Shown here piece by piece: positions 6,537 through 13,334 of a DNA stretch of 18,240 nucleotides. The stretch lies in assembly GCA_030673345.1 (NCBI GenBank), contig DAOVJH010000002.1:1-18240 (forward strand). The letters run 5' to 3'. The notes beneath the pieces are model-generated. The model did not search any database. It had not been told where the DNA came from and was given only the letters and a program-made list of their open reading frames with translations. The position numbers and the translations under genes were made by a program. This DNA is from Pseudomonadota bacterium. Lineage in GTDB: Bacteria > Pseudomonadota > Gammaproteobacteria > SZUA-229. Each line of letters begins with the position of its first letter. Position 1 is the first letter of the stretch.

Positions 6537-7868
6537 ATGAGTAAGCAATATAAGACCTTTCTGGTTCTGGTCTTTGGTATTTTTGTTGGCGTTTCGGTGT
6601 CAATCACCAGCAGCGTATTGGCTGAGAAAAAATCTGACAGCGCCACTGGCCTGCCACTTAACGAACTACGCAACTTCTCCGATATATTCGCCCGGGTAAA
6701 AACCGATTACGTAGAAGTGGTCGATGATAAAACATTGCTGGAAAATGCCATCCGCGGCATGCTGTCCGGTCTTGACCCTCACTCCACCTACCTGAATTCT
6801 GACGAATACAAAGAGTTAAAAATTGGTACTACCGGCAAATTTGGCGGCCTCGGCATTCAGGTTGGCATGGAAGACGGTTTTGTAAAAGTCATCTCACCGA
6901 TCGACGATACACCCGCCTATCGCGCCGGCCTTGAATCAGGTGACCTGATCATCCGCCTGGATGACAAGTCTGTCAAAGGCATGACTTTAAACGATGCAGT
7001 CAAAATCATGCGCGGTGACCCTGGTACAGATATCAAACTGACAGTGATACGAGAGGGCGCTGACAAGCCGCTTCCATTTACCGTAACCCGTGACATCATC
7101 TCGGTCAAAAGCGTTAAGAGCCGTATCCTCGAACCCAATTATGGGTACATCCGCATCAGTAACTTCCAGTCTAAGACAGCACGTGACCTGGTAAGCGAAC
7201 TAAGCCAGCTGAAAAAAGAAAACAAGAACGAACTAAAAGGCCTGGTTCTCGATCTGCGCAATAACCCGGGCGGGGTTTTAAGTGCTGCAGCTGATGTCTC
7301 GGATGCCTTTATCGATGAAGGCAAACTGGTCTACACCCAGGGGCGTATAGCAAATTCAGATTTTGAATTTAATGCAAAGCCCGGTGACATCATGAACGGT
7401 TCACCTGTCGTCGTATTGATCAATGGCGGCTCAGCATCAGCATCAGAGATCGTTGCCGGTGCATTGCAGGATCACCACCGCGCCGTCATCATGGGCAGCA
7501 AATCTTTTGGTAAAGGCTCGGTCCAGACTATTCAGGAATTACGCAGCGGCGGCGCCGTCAAAATCACCACCGCACGTTATTTCACACCGAGCGGCCGTTC
7601 GATTCAGGGCGAAGGCATCACCCCGGATATTATCCTCGACCGCTATGAAATCAAAGATTCCAAAGATGAAGTCTCTCTACGCATAAAAGAATCAGATCTG
7701 ACCGGCAGCATCAGCAACCCGACCAAATCTCAGGAAGCCATGAAAAAGGCCGAAGCTGAAGGTAAGAAAGAAGACAAGAAAGTCAGTAAATTGAAAGCCT
7801 CCGACGACTTCCAGTTATTTGAAGCACTGCTGCTGTTAAAAGGCTTAAATATATTCAATAAATCTTAA
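6537..7868 (+). CDS. ctpA: S41-family carboxy-terminal processing protease (CtpA type)
   Basis: This is a periplasmic serine protease of 443 residues with an N-terminal signal or anchor (about 7-29, ending VLA-E). The NFSDIFARVKTDYVE helical segment precedes a PDZ domain (about 95-185, GGLGIQVG...DTPAYRAGLESGDLIIRLD) and the S41 protease core (about 200-370). The catalytic Ser-Lys pair is predicted as Ser301 in GGSASASEI and Lys326 in SFGKGSVQT; their 25-residue spacing matches E. coli Prc. The C-terminus is Lys/Glu rich. GGAG lies seven bases before the ATG. Such proteases trim or degrade periplasmic proteins, often peptidoglycan hydrolases. Sitting between envC and yibQ is a common arrangement outside the enterobacteria and suggests a role in cell-wall control. 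Confidence 0.94.
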   Translation: MSKQYKTFLVLVFGIFVGVSVSITSSVLAEKKSDSATGLPLNELRNFSDIFARVKTDYVEVVDDKTLLENAIRGMLSGLDPHSTYLNSDEYKELKIGTTGKFGGLGIQVGMEDGFVKVISPIDDTPAYRAGLESGDLIIRLDDKSVKGMTLNDAVKIMRGDPGTDIKLTVIREGADKPLPFTVTRDIISVKSVKSRILEPNYGYIRISNFQSKTARDLVSELSQLKKENKNELKGLVLDLRNNPGGVLSAAADVSDAFIDEGKLVYTQGRIANSDFEFNAKPGDIMNGSPVVVLINGGSASASEIVAGALQDHHRAVIMGSKSFGKGSVQTIQELRSGGAVKITTARYFTPSGRSIQGEGITPDIILDRYEIKDSKDEVSLRIKESDLTGSISNPTKSQEAMKKAEAEGKKEDKKVSKLKASDDFQLFEALLLLKGLNIFNKS

Positions 7869-7888
7869 CCCGTATTTTTTGATGGCTG

Positions 7889-7910
7889 TATTTAACAGGG
7901 AGGTTAAATA
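7889..7910 (+). repeat. 8-bp hairpin with a purine-rich SD-like loop upstream of yibQ
   Basis: TATTTAAC (7889-7896) and GTTAAATA (7903-7910) are perfectly complementary around the six-base loop AGGGAG. The loop plus the next base reads AGGGAGG, a strong anti-16S complement, but no standard start codon lies at a proper distance. The yibQ frame has a stop at 7932-7934, so the start cannot be placed that far upstream. The element may be an mRNA structure between ctpA and yibQ or chance. Confidence 0.4.
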
Positions 7911-7937
7911 ACATCTGTCATTCAACCCGTTTAAGAT

Positions 7938-8756
7938 ATGGTTAGATGTTCCATGGTCAAACCATTTACTTTTACCTGTGCCGCCTTCCTCGTTTTAGTT
8001 TTTACTAAGACGCCTGTACAGGCTGAAAAACTGGCCAGCATCATCATCGATGACGTAGGCAACAACCTGGAATACGGCCAGGACGTGATCAAGCTCCCGG
8101 CCACATTGACCATCGCCATACTTCCCCGGACCACTTACGCAAAAGACCTGGCTCGATTAGCCGCCAGAAATCATAAAGAAGTCATGCTGCACCTGCCGAT
8201 GCAGTCTGTCGAACATCACGAGCACTCGCCCGGCACACTCGACCTTCACATGACAAGAAATGAATTCAGAAAACAACTGCTTCTGAATTTAAGTTCGGTA
8301 CCGTACGTCCGTGGCGTCAATAATCATATGGGCAGCCTGTTAACCAGACATCCCGGGCACATGACCTGGCTGATGGAAGAACTCTCTCGGCACGGCGGAC
8401 TGTATTTTATCGACAGCAAAACGACCAGCAAGTCCATCGCAGACAAGATTGCTGCCGAGTACAGGATCCCGAGCCTGACACGTGATTTTTTTCTTGATCC
8501 AGACCATAAAGAAAATACTTTACGCCAGCAATTCGACCTTTTTATCCAGAAAGTAAATCGACGCGGTTATGCTCTTGCAATCGCTCACCCTTATCCAGAT
8601 ACCATCAAATTTTTAAAAGCACATCTACATGAGCTCCGTGAACACGGCATAACCTTAATTCCGGTTTCAAAACTTGTTCACACAGCAAACCAACGAAACA
8701 AAACACGGGAGAACCACCATGTCGCATGTACTGGTACCGCTTGCTCAAGGCTGTGA
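7938..8756 (+). CDS. yibQ: Divergent polysaccharide deacetylase family protein (YibQ)
   Basis: The 272-residue protein belongs to the divergent polysaccharide deacetylase group (DUF610/YibQ). A signal peptide (about 6-29, PVQA-EK) is followed by ASIIIDDVGNN, EVMLHLPMQ, RGVNNHMGS, LYFIDSKTTSKS and ALAIAHPYPDT. These are the equivalents of the NodB-fold motifs, with the metal-site Asp-Asp and His residues retained. The physiological substrate is unknown; the export signal places it in the periplasm. The ATG at 7938 is used because an in-frame stop lies at 7932; the ATG at 7953 is a fair alternative. The C-terminal end overlaps the DJ-1 family gene by 38 bases, giving a basic, cysteine-containing tail (HHVACTGTACSRL) unlikely to belong to the core fold. 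It follows envC and ctpA, as yibQ follows envC in E. coli. Confidence 0.9.
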   Translation: MVRCSMVKPFTFTCAAFLVLVFTKTPVQAEKLASIIIDDVGNNLEYGQDVIKLPATLTIAILPRTTYAKDLARLAARNHKEVMLHLPMQSVEHHEHSPGTLDLHMTRNEFRKQLLLNLSSVPYVRGVNNHMGSLLTRHPGHMTWLMEELSRHGGLYFIDSKTTSKSIADKIAAEYRIPSLTRDFFLDPDHKENTLRQQFDLFIQKVNRRGYALAIAHPYPDTIKFLKAHLHELREHGITLIPVSKLVHTANQRNKTRENHHVACTGTACSRL

Positions 8757-9267
8757 AGAACTGGAAGCCATCACCATCACTGATCTGCTGGTACGCGCCG
8801 GCATCACTGTTACCACCTGCGGGCTTGACGAGCGGCCGGTAAAAGCATCACGCGGCACCACTATTATTCCCGATACCAGAATCGATAATATACTCAATGA
8901 AACATTTGATCTGATCGTATTGCCCGGCGGTCTGCCAGGCGCTGATCATCTGCGTGATAATGAACAGCTGCAGTCATTATTAAAGAAACAGGCCCATGAA
9001 GGCAGATACCTTGGCGCCATCTGCGCCGCACCCAAAGCACTGGCAAAAGCCGGCATACTCGAAGGCAAAACCGCAACCGGATTTCCAGGCGTGCTGGAAG
9101 CGCTCGGCGACCAGAGCATTTCGATCTCAAACAATGCGATAGAAATAGACGGCAAGGTGGTCACTTCACGCGGACCGGGTACAGCGATGGAGTTTGCCCT
9201 GACCCTGATCGAGCTGCTTGAGGGTAAAAACAAACGTGAAGAAGTAAACCAGCAGCTCGTCAGATAA
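8719..9267 (+). CDS. DJ-1/PfpI family protein (YajL-like)
   Basis: The 182-residue protein has the DJ-1/ThiJ/PfpI fold. The nucleophile-elbow cysteine is Cys102 in GAICAAP and its partner is Glu16 in GCEELEA, equivalent to Glu18/Cys106 of human DJ-1. Other family marks are FDLIVLPGGLPGADHLRD and VVTSRGPGTAMEFAL. Members act as redox-responsive chaperones and have been proposed to be glyoxalases or deglycases; the activity is debated. The start at 8719 is preceded by GGGAG with eight-base spacing. An earlier ATG in the same frame at 8674 lies inside yibQ and is less likely. The gene overlaps yibQ by 38 bases and is probably cotranscribed with it. E. coli YajL (about 196 residues) is the closest named relative I can suggest. 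Confidence 0.92.
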   Translation: MSHVLVPLAQGCEELEAITITDLLVRAGITVTTCGLDERPVKASRGTTIIPDTRIDNILNETFDLIVLPGGLPGADHLRDNEQLQSLLKKQAHEGRYLGAICAAPKALAKAGILEGKTATGFPGVLEALGDQSISISNNAIEIDGKVVTSRGPGTAMEFALTLIELLEGKNKREEVNQQLVR

Positions 9268-9345
9268 CGAATATAACCATATATATCAAAAGGTTGTAAT
9301 ATCATCAAATCCTTATAAACAGTGCTCTTTTTAGAACCCCAAATT

Positions 9346-9362
9346 TCAGGTAGAATACCTGA
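9346..9362. repeat. 17-bp perfect palindrome upstream of tusE
   Basis: TCAGGTAGAATACCTGA has seven-base arms around a GAA centre. It covers the -10-like TAGAAT and overlaps the first eight bases of the IscR-like site. It could be a separate repressor site or a small hairpin at the transcript start. Confidence 0.5.
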
Positions 9363-9379
9363 TTAAATTACTAGGTTAT
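9355..9379 (+). promoter_or_regulatory. IscR type 1-like operator candidate upstream of tusE
   Basis: The 25-base stretch ending 19 bases before the tusE ATG matches the published E. coli IscR type 1 consensus, as I remember it, at about 21 of 25 positions. It has the outer ATAC and TTAT ends, a CCTGATT left half, an AAAT centre and a TACTAGG right half. IscR holding a [2Fe-2S] cluster represses from such sites. A weak -10 (TAGAAT, 9351-9356) abuts it, so binding would block transcription. The match was scored by eye and no iscR gene is in the window. Confidence 0.4.
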
Positions 9380-9398
9380 TATATACAGAGGCAAACCA

Positions 9399-9737
9399 AT
9401 GCAAGCAGAAGTTAACGGTGAGATCATTCAGCTCAGTGAAGCAGGATGGCTGGAAAATCTTGATGAATGGAGCGAAGAACTCGCTGCTGAAATCGCTAAA
9501 AACGAAAAGATTTTCGACGGACTTACCCAGGAGCACTGGGACATAATCAATGAGGCCCGTGAATATTTTCAGGATAATGGCAGCGTATGCGAGCCACGCG
9601 CTTTCTCTAAGATCATGAAGAAGAAATATGGCAAAGATCGCTCCGATCAAAAATATATCTATTCATTATTCCCGACGGGTTTGATCAAATGCGCAAATAA
9701 AATAGCCGGTTTACCACGACCTAAAGGCTGCAGCTGA
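9399..9737 (+). CDS. tusE: TusE/DsrC family sulfur-relay protein
   Basis: TusE accepts persulfide sulfur from TusBCD and passes it to MnmA for 2-thiouridine synthesis at the tRNA wobble base; DsrC homologues serve dissimilatory sulfur metabolism. The 112 residues match family length. Seen are NGEIIQLSEAGWLENLDEWSEELA, the LTQEHWDIINEARE helix, the KYIYSLFPTG segment and the C-terminal arm ending AGLPRPKGCS. The penultimate Cys111 is conserved. The second DsrC cysteine, normally 11 residues before it, is Asn100; a cysteine occurs instead at 98, and another at 64. TusE of E. coli, as I recall it, has Thr at the equivalent of 100, which favours TusE over DsrC. AGAGG precedes the ATG at good spacing. 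It is a single-gene unit closed by a strong terminator. Confidence 0.92.
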   Translation: MQAEVNGEIIQLSEAGWLENLDEWSEELAAEIAKNEKIFDGLTQEHWDIINEAREYFQDNGSVCEPRAFSKIMKKKYGKDRSDQKYIYSLFPTGLIKCANKIAGLPRPKGCS

Positions 9738-9747
9738 TCACTGCCGT

Positions 9748-9765
9748 TATCAGTTAATACTGATA
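9748..9765 (+). repeat. Small hairpin just before the tusE terminator
   Basis: TATCAGT (9748-9754) and ACTGATA (9759-9765) pair around a TAAT loop, starting 10 bases after the tusE stop and six bases before the terminator stem. It may stabilise the mRNA 3' end. It has no T-run of its own. Confidence 0.45.
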
Positions 9766-9770
9766 TAAGA

Positions 9771-9798
9771 AGCCGCGATATTTATCGCGGCTTTTTTT
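9771..9798 (+). terminator. Intrinsic terminator of tusE
   Basis: AGCCGCGATA (9771-9780) and TATCGCGGCT (9783-9792) form a GC-rich stem of up to 10 pairs (the innermost pairs open into the loop), followed directly by seven Ts. It is a textbook rho-independent terminator on the plus strand, 33 bases after the tusE stop, and separates tusE from pilU. Confidence 0.93.
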
Positions 9799-9852
9799 AT
9801 GGCCACCGCTAAGTTTTTTACTGATATTCACCGTAGTTTTACCGCCAGTTTA

Positions 9853-9880
9853 TTGTTAATTCTCTAATCCACCATATACT
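9853..9880 (+). promoter_or_regulatory. Sigma-70-type promoter for pilU
   Basis: TTGTTA (9853-9858) as -35 and TATACT (9875-9880) as -10, with a 16-base spacer, lie 32 bases upstream of the pilU ATG and downstream of the tusE terminator. The agreement with consensus is 4/6 and 5/6. Confidence 0.55.
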
Positions 9881-9912
9881 TTATCGACACTACTAATTTT
9901 TAGGTTAAACGA

Positions 9913-11085
9913 ATGAAAGTATCACCTTATTTAAAAATTCTTGCCGAAAAAGATGGCTCAGACTTATACCTGTCTACCGGCGCAAAACCCAGCGCCAAGT
10001 TCAGCGGCACCCTGACAGCCCTCGGCAAAGATCCAGCGCCGCCAGGCTGGGTAGAGAGCCTCGCCAACGAGCTGATGAGCGATAAACAGAAAATTGAATT
10101 TAAAAACAAACCCGAGATGAACCTTGCTCTATCACTACCGGATGTAGGCCGCTTCCGCGTCAACATATTCAAGCAGCGCAACGAAGTTTCTATGGTCATA
10201 CGAAATATCGTAACAGAGATACCCAACCTGGAGCAGCTGGGACTGCCCGACGTACTAAAGAAAGTCATCATGTTCAAACGCGGCCTGATCCTTTTCGTTG
10301 GCGGTACCGGCTCAGGAAAATCCACCTCGCTCGCGGCACTGATCGACCACAGGAATACAAACTCTAAAGGCCACATCATCACCATCGAAGACCCCATCGA
10401 ATTTGTTCATCAGCACAAAGGCTGCATCATCAACCAGCGCGAAGTTGGCATGGACACAGACTGCTTTGAAGATGCGCTCAAGAATACTCTGAGACAGGCG
10501 CCTGACGTCATACTCATCGGTGAAATCCGTGACCGGGAGACCATGGAACACGCTTTAGCCTTCGCCGAAACCGGCCATCTTGCTATCTCGACTCTACACG
10601 CCAATAATGCAAACCAGGCACTTGATCGGATAATTAATTTTTTCCCTGAAGAAAAACGCCAGTCTTTATTGAGTGACCTGTCTATCAATCTTCAGGCTTT
10701 TGTCTCACAACGACTCATCCCCACGGTTAACGGCAAACGTTGCGCGGCCATCGAAGTCTTATTGAATTCACCGCGGATCGCCGACCTGATCAAAGAAGGC
10801 GATATCCTCGAGATAAAAAATGTCATGGAAAAATCAGAGCCGATGGGCATGCAAACTTTTGATATCGCCCTGTTTAATCTCTATACCGCTGGCAAGATAT
10901 CTCTCGAAGAAGCACTTAAAAATTCAGACGCTGAAAATAATCTTCGCCTTAAAATCGAATTAGCAGAAAAAGGAAAATCCGCCGGCAAGTCTGCCAACGA
11001 CAGCCATGGCGGCCTCAGCCTGATCGCTGACGAAGATGATGAGGAGGAAGAAGCAGGCATGTCCAAATTCTCGCTTCCCGATTAG
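9913..11085 (+). CDS. pilU: PilT/PilU-family type IV pilus accessory ATPase (PilU)
   Basis: PilU is a hexameric cytoplasmic ATPase that assists PilT in retracting type IV pili (twitching motility). The 390 residues contain an N-terminal PAS-like region (SDLYLSTGAKP...), Walker A GGTGSGKS at 130-137, the Asp box ITIEDPIEF at 157-164, Walker B DVILIGEIRD at 198-207 and the His box ETGHLAISTLHANN at 219-232. The stretch LHANNANQALDRIINFFPEE and SLLSDLSINLQAFVSQRL are typical of PilU rather than PilT. AGG lies upstream of the ATG. The C-terminus ends in a strongly acidic run (DEDDEEEE, near residue 376) that I do not recognise from the family. In Pseudomonas pilU follows pilT; here pilT is not adjacent, so the gene is orphaned from its partner. 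Confidence 0.92.
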   Translation: MKVSPYLKILAEKDGSDLYLSTGAKPSAKFSGTLTALGKDPAPPGWVESLANELMSDKQKIEFKNKPEMNLALSLPDVGRFRVNIFKQRNEVSMVIRNIVTEIPNLEQLGLPDVLKKVIMFKRGLILFVGGTGSGKSTSLAALIDHRNTNSKGHIITIEDPIEFVHQHKGCIINQREVGMDTDCFEDALKNTLRQAPDVILIGEIRDRETMEHALAFAETGHLAISTLHANNANQALDRIINFFPEEKRQSLLSDLSINLQAFVSQRLIPTVNGKRCAAIEVLLNSPRIADLIKEGDILEIKNVMEKSEPMGMQTFDIALFNLYTAGKISLEEALKNSDAENNLRLKIELAEKGKSAGKSANDSHGGLSLIADEDDEEEEAGMSKFSLPD

Positions 11086-11132
11086 GTCATAATGACGGCT
11101 AGCGCCCGGCAGATAGCGGTTAAGAAATAAAG

Positions 11133-11141
11133 TGCTATAAT
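11133..11141 (+). promoter_or_regulatory. Extended -10 promoter upstream of recQ
   Basis: TGCTATAAT at 11133-11141 is a perfect extended -10 element (TGn plus TATAAT), about 40 bases before the recQ start. No good -35 is seen at 17 bases upstream, which extended -10 promoters tolerate. Confidence 0.55.
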
Positions 11142-11180
11142 TTTCGATCACAGCGAAACAAATACCTTAGAATAGCGATC

Positions 11181-13304
11181 ATGGATGATTCAGCGCTCAA
11201 TTACCTCCAGAATACCTTTGGTTACCCCGAGTTTCGCCTGCAACAGCGGGAGATAATCGATACCCTGATCAATGCAGGTGACGCTGTCGTACTGATGCCG
11301 ACCGGCGGTGGTAAATCACTGTGTTACCAGATACCCTCACTCGTTCGTCACGGCACGGGCATTATTGTCTCACCGCTGATCGCCCTGATGCACGACCAGG
11401 TGATCGCGCTACGGCAGCTCGGCATTAAAGCCGCTTACTTAAACTCAACGCTGGATGCTGCAACTGCCCGCCAGACAGAGGCCGATCTAATCGGTGGCAA
11501 ACTCGACATGTTATATGTCGCACCTGAACGGCTTAATACCCGCAGCTTTCTGCACCTGTTACAACAGACCCAGATATCCCTGTTTGCTATCGATGAGGCC
11601 CACTGCGTTTCCCAGTGGGGGCATGACTTTCGTCCGGACTACATACAACTCTCCATCTTGCATGAACAGTTCCCGGACATTCCCCGCATCGCATTAACCG
11701 CTACCGCAGATAAAGCGACACGCAAGGAGATCAGATTACGGCTTCAGCTAGAACATGCACGTGAGTTTATTTCCAGCTTTGACCGGCCTAACATCTGTTA
11801 CCGCATCGCCGAATCACAGGGCAACGCTCGCACGTCATTATTACGCTTCATTCAGAATGAACATGAAAATGATTCCGGCATCGTCTATTGCCTGTCTCGT
11901 AAAAAAGTCGAAAGCACCGCACAGTGGTTAACAGAAAAAGGCTTCAAAGCATTACCATATCACGCCGGACTGCCCGCGCCGGTAAGAGAACAGAACCAGC
12001 AGCGCTTCCTCAATGAAGACGCTGTCATCATCGTTGCTACCATCGCTTTTGGTATGGGCATAGACAAACCGGATGTTCGGTACGTTGCACACCTTAATCT
12101 ACCAAAAAGTATGGAAGCCTATTACCAGGAGACCGGGCGAGCAGGGCGTGATGGCCGGCCAGCAGATGCCTGGATGGCATACGGACTGCAGGATGTAATC
12201 ACGCTAAAACAGATGATGGCTACTTCGACGGCTGCTGAACAGTTCAAACGCGCAGAACACCAAAAACTGGAAACCATGCTGGGCTTTACCGAGATAACCA
12301 GCTGCCGCCGACAATCTCTACTTCACTATTTTGGCGAAGCACTCGACGCGCCTTGTGGTAATTGCGATAACTGCCTGACACCGGTCGAAACCTGGGATGC
12401 GACCGTAGCCGCACAAAAAGCGCTCTCCTGTGTACACCGCACCGATCAGCGCTTCGGCGTCAACTACCTGGTAGACGTGTTAACCGGTAAAGAAACTGAC
12501 CGCATCAGACAGTTCGGCCATGACGCCTTAAATGTTTATGGCCTTGGAAAAGAGTACGAAGCCAGTCAGTGGCGCACCATCTTTCGCCAGCTGATCAGCC
12601 GCAACTTACTTGCTGTCGATATCGAAGGCCATGGCAGCCTGCGCCTGACAGAAATTTGCCGCAGCGTCCTGCGCGGAGAAGAAACGCTATTGTTGCGCAA
12701 AGAGAGCAAGCGATCAAAGACTTCACGCAAAGGCCGAAAATCTTTCAATACAGACAACGCCTCCAATAACGCCCTCTGGGAAGCCTTGCGTGAGTGCCGC
12801 AAAAAACTGGCGGATGAAAATAACGTACCGCCGTTCGTCATCTTTCATGACGCGACACTTTCTGAGATGATGGAGAGGCGACCAGAAAATCGACAGCAGC
12901 TACTCAACATCAGCGGCGTTGGTGAGACCAAGCTGGAAAAATATGCAGATGCTTTCCTGGAGGTTATCAGCAAACATAAAGACAATGAAACGCTTGATAC
13001 CACAGATACCGTCAACGAAACCTTACTGCTGTTTCGCAGCGGTCAGGACATAGACACCATCGCCAACAGGCGAAACATCAAGACCACGACCGTCTACTCT
13101 CACCTGGCCAGCTGTATAGAGCAGGGCGAACTCAACCTGGAAGAGGTCATCGATTTAAATCAGCAGGATATCAGCATCATCCACGAGACCATGCTGAGCA
13201 TCGATGATGGCAGCAGAAAACTGAAGCCCGTCTATGACGCTCTCGACGGTATGTTTGACTACCACATCTTACGATGTGTCCAGGCCGCCACACTGCCCGC
13301 TTAA
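11181..13304 (+). CDS. recQ: ATP-dependent DNA helicase RecQ with C-terminal HTH extension
   Basis: RecQ is a 3'-5' DNA helicase acting in recombination and replication-fork repair. The 707 residues include the Q-motif region FRLQQREII (18-26), Walker A TGGGKS (41-46), DEAH (138-141), the aromatic-rich loop after it (CVSQWGHDFRPDY), the motif VI region YYQETGRAGRDG and a four-cysteine zinc site (CRRQSLLHYFGEALDAPCGN...C-x-x-C). The RQC winged helix and an HRDC domain (about 528-605) follow. E. coli RecQ (about 609) ends there. Here about 100 more residues form a helix-turn-helix-like segment (LFRSGQDIDTIANRRNIKTTTVYSHL) resembling HTH_40/YpbB-type tails found on some RecQ proteins. The ribosome site is weak. 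It is a single gene, converging with the outer-membrane protein gene. Confidence 0.95.
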   Translation: MDDSALNYLQNTFGYPEFRLQQREIIDTLINAGDAVVLMPTGGGKSLCYQIPSLVRHGTGIIVSPLIALMHDQVIALRQLGIKAAYLNSTLDAATARQTEADLIGGKLDMLYVAPERLNTRSFLHLLQQTQISLFAIDEAHCVSQWGHDFRPDYIQLSILHEQFPDIPRIALTATADKATRKEIRLRLQLEHAREFISSFDRPNICYRIAESQGNARTSLLRFIQNEHENDSGIVYCLSRKKVESTAQWLTEKGFKALPYHAGLPAPVREQNQQRFLNEDAVIIVATIAFGMGIDKPDVRYVAHLNLPKSMEAYYQETGRAGRDGRPADAWMAYGLQDVITLKQMMATSTAAEQFKRAEHQKLETMLGFTEITSCRRQSLLHYFGEALDAPCGNCDNCLTPVETWDATVAAQKALSCVHRTDQRFGVNYLVDVLTGKETDRIRQFGHDALNVYGLGKEYEASQWRTIFRQLISRNLLAVDIEGHGSLRLTEICRSVLRGEETLLLRKESKRSKTSRKGRKSFNTDNASNNALWEALRECRKKLADENNVPPFVIFHDATLSEMMERRPENRQQLLNISGVGETKLEKYADAFLEVISKHKDNETLDTTDTVNETLLLFRSGQDIDTIANRRNIKTTTVYSHLASCIEQGELNLEEVIDLNQQDISIIHETMLSIDDGSRKLKPVYDALDGMFDYHILRCVQAATLPA

Positions 13305-13334
13305 GCAGCAGGATTACTACCTGCACGGTACTGC

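Noticed and set aside
13308..13324. GCAGG/CCTGC hairpin between recQ and the barrel gene as a terminator
   Set aside because: The stem has only five pairs and no T-run follows on either strand.
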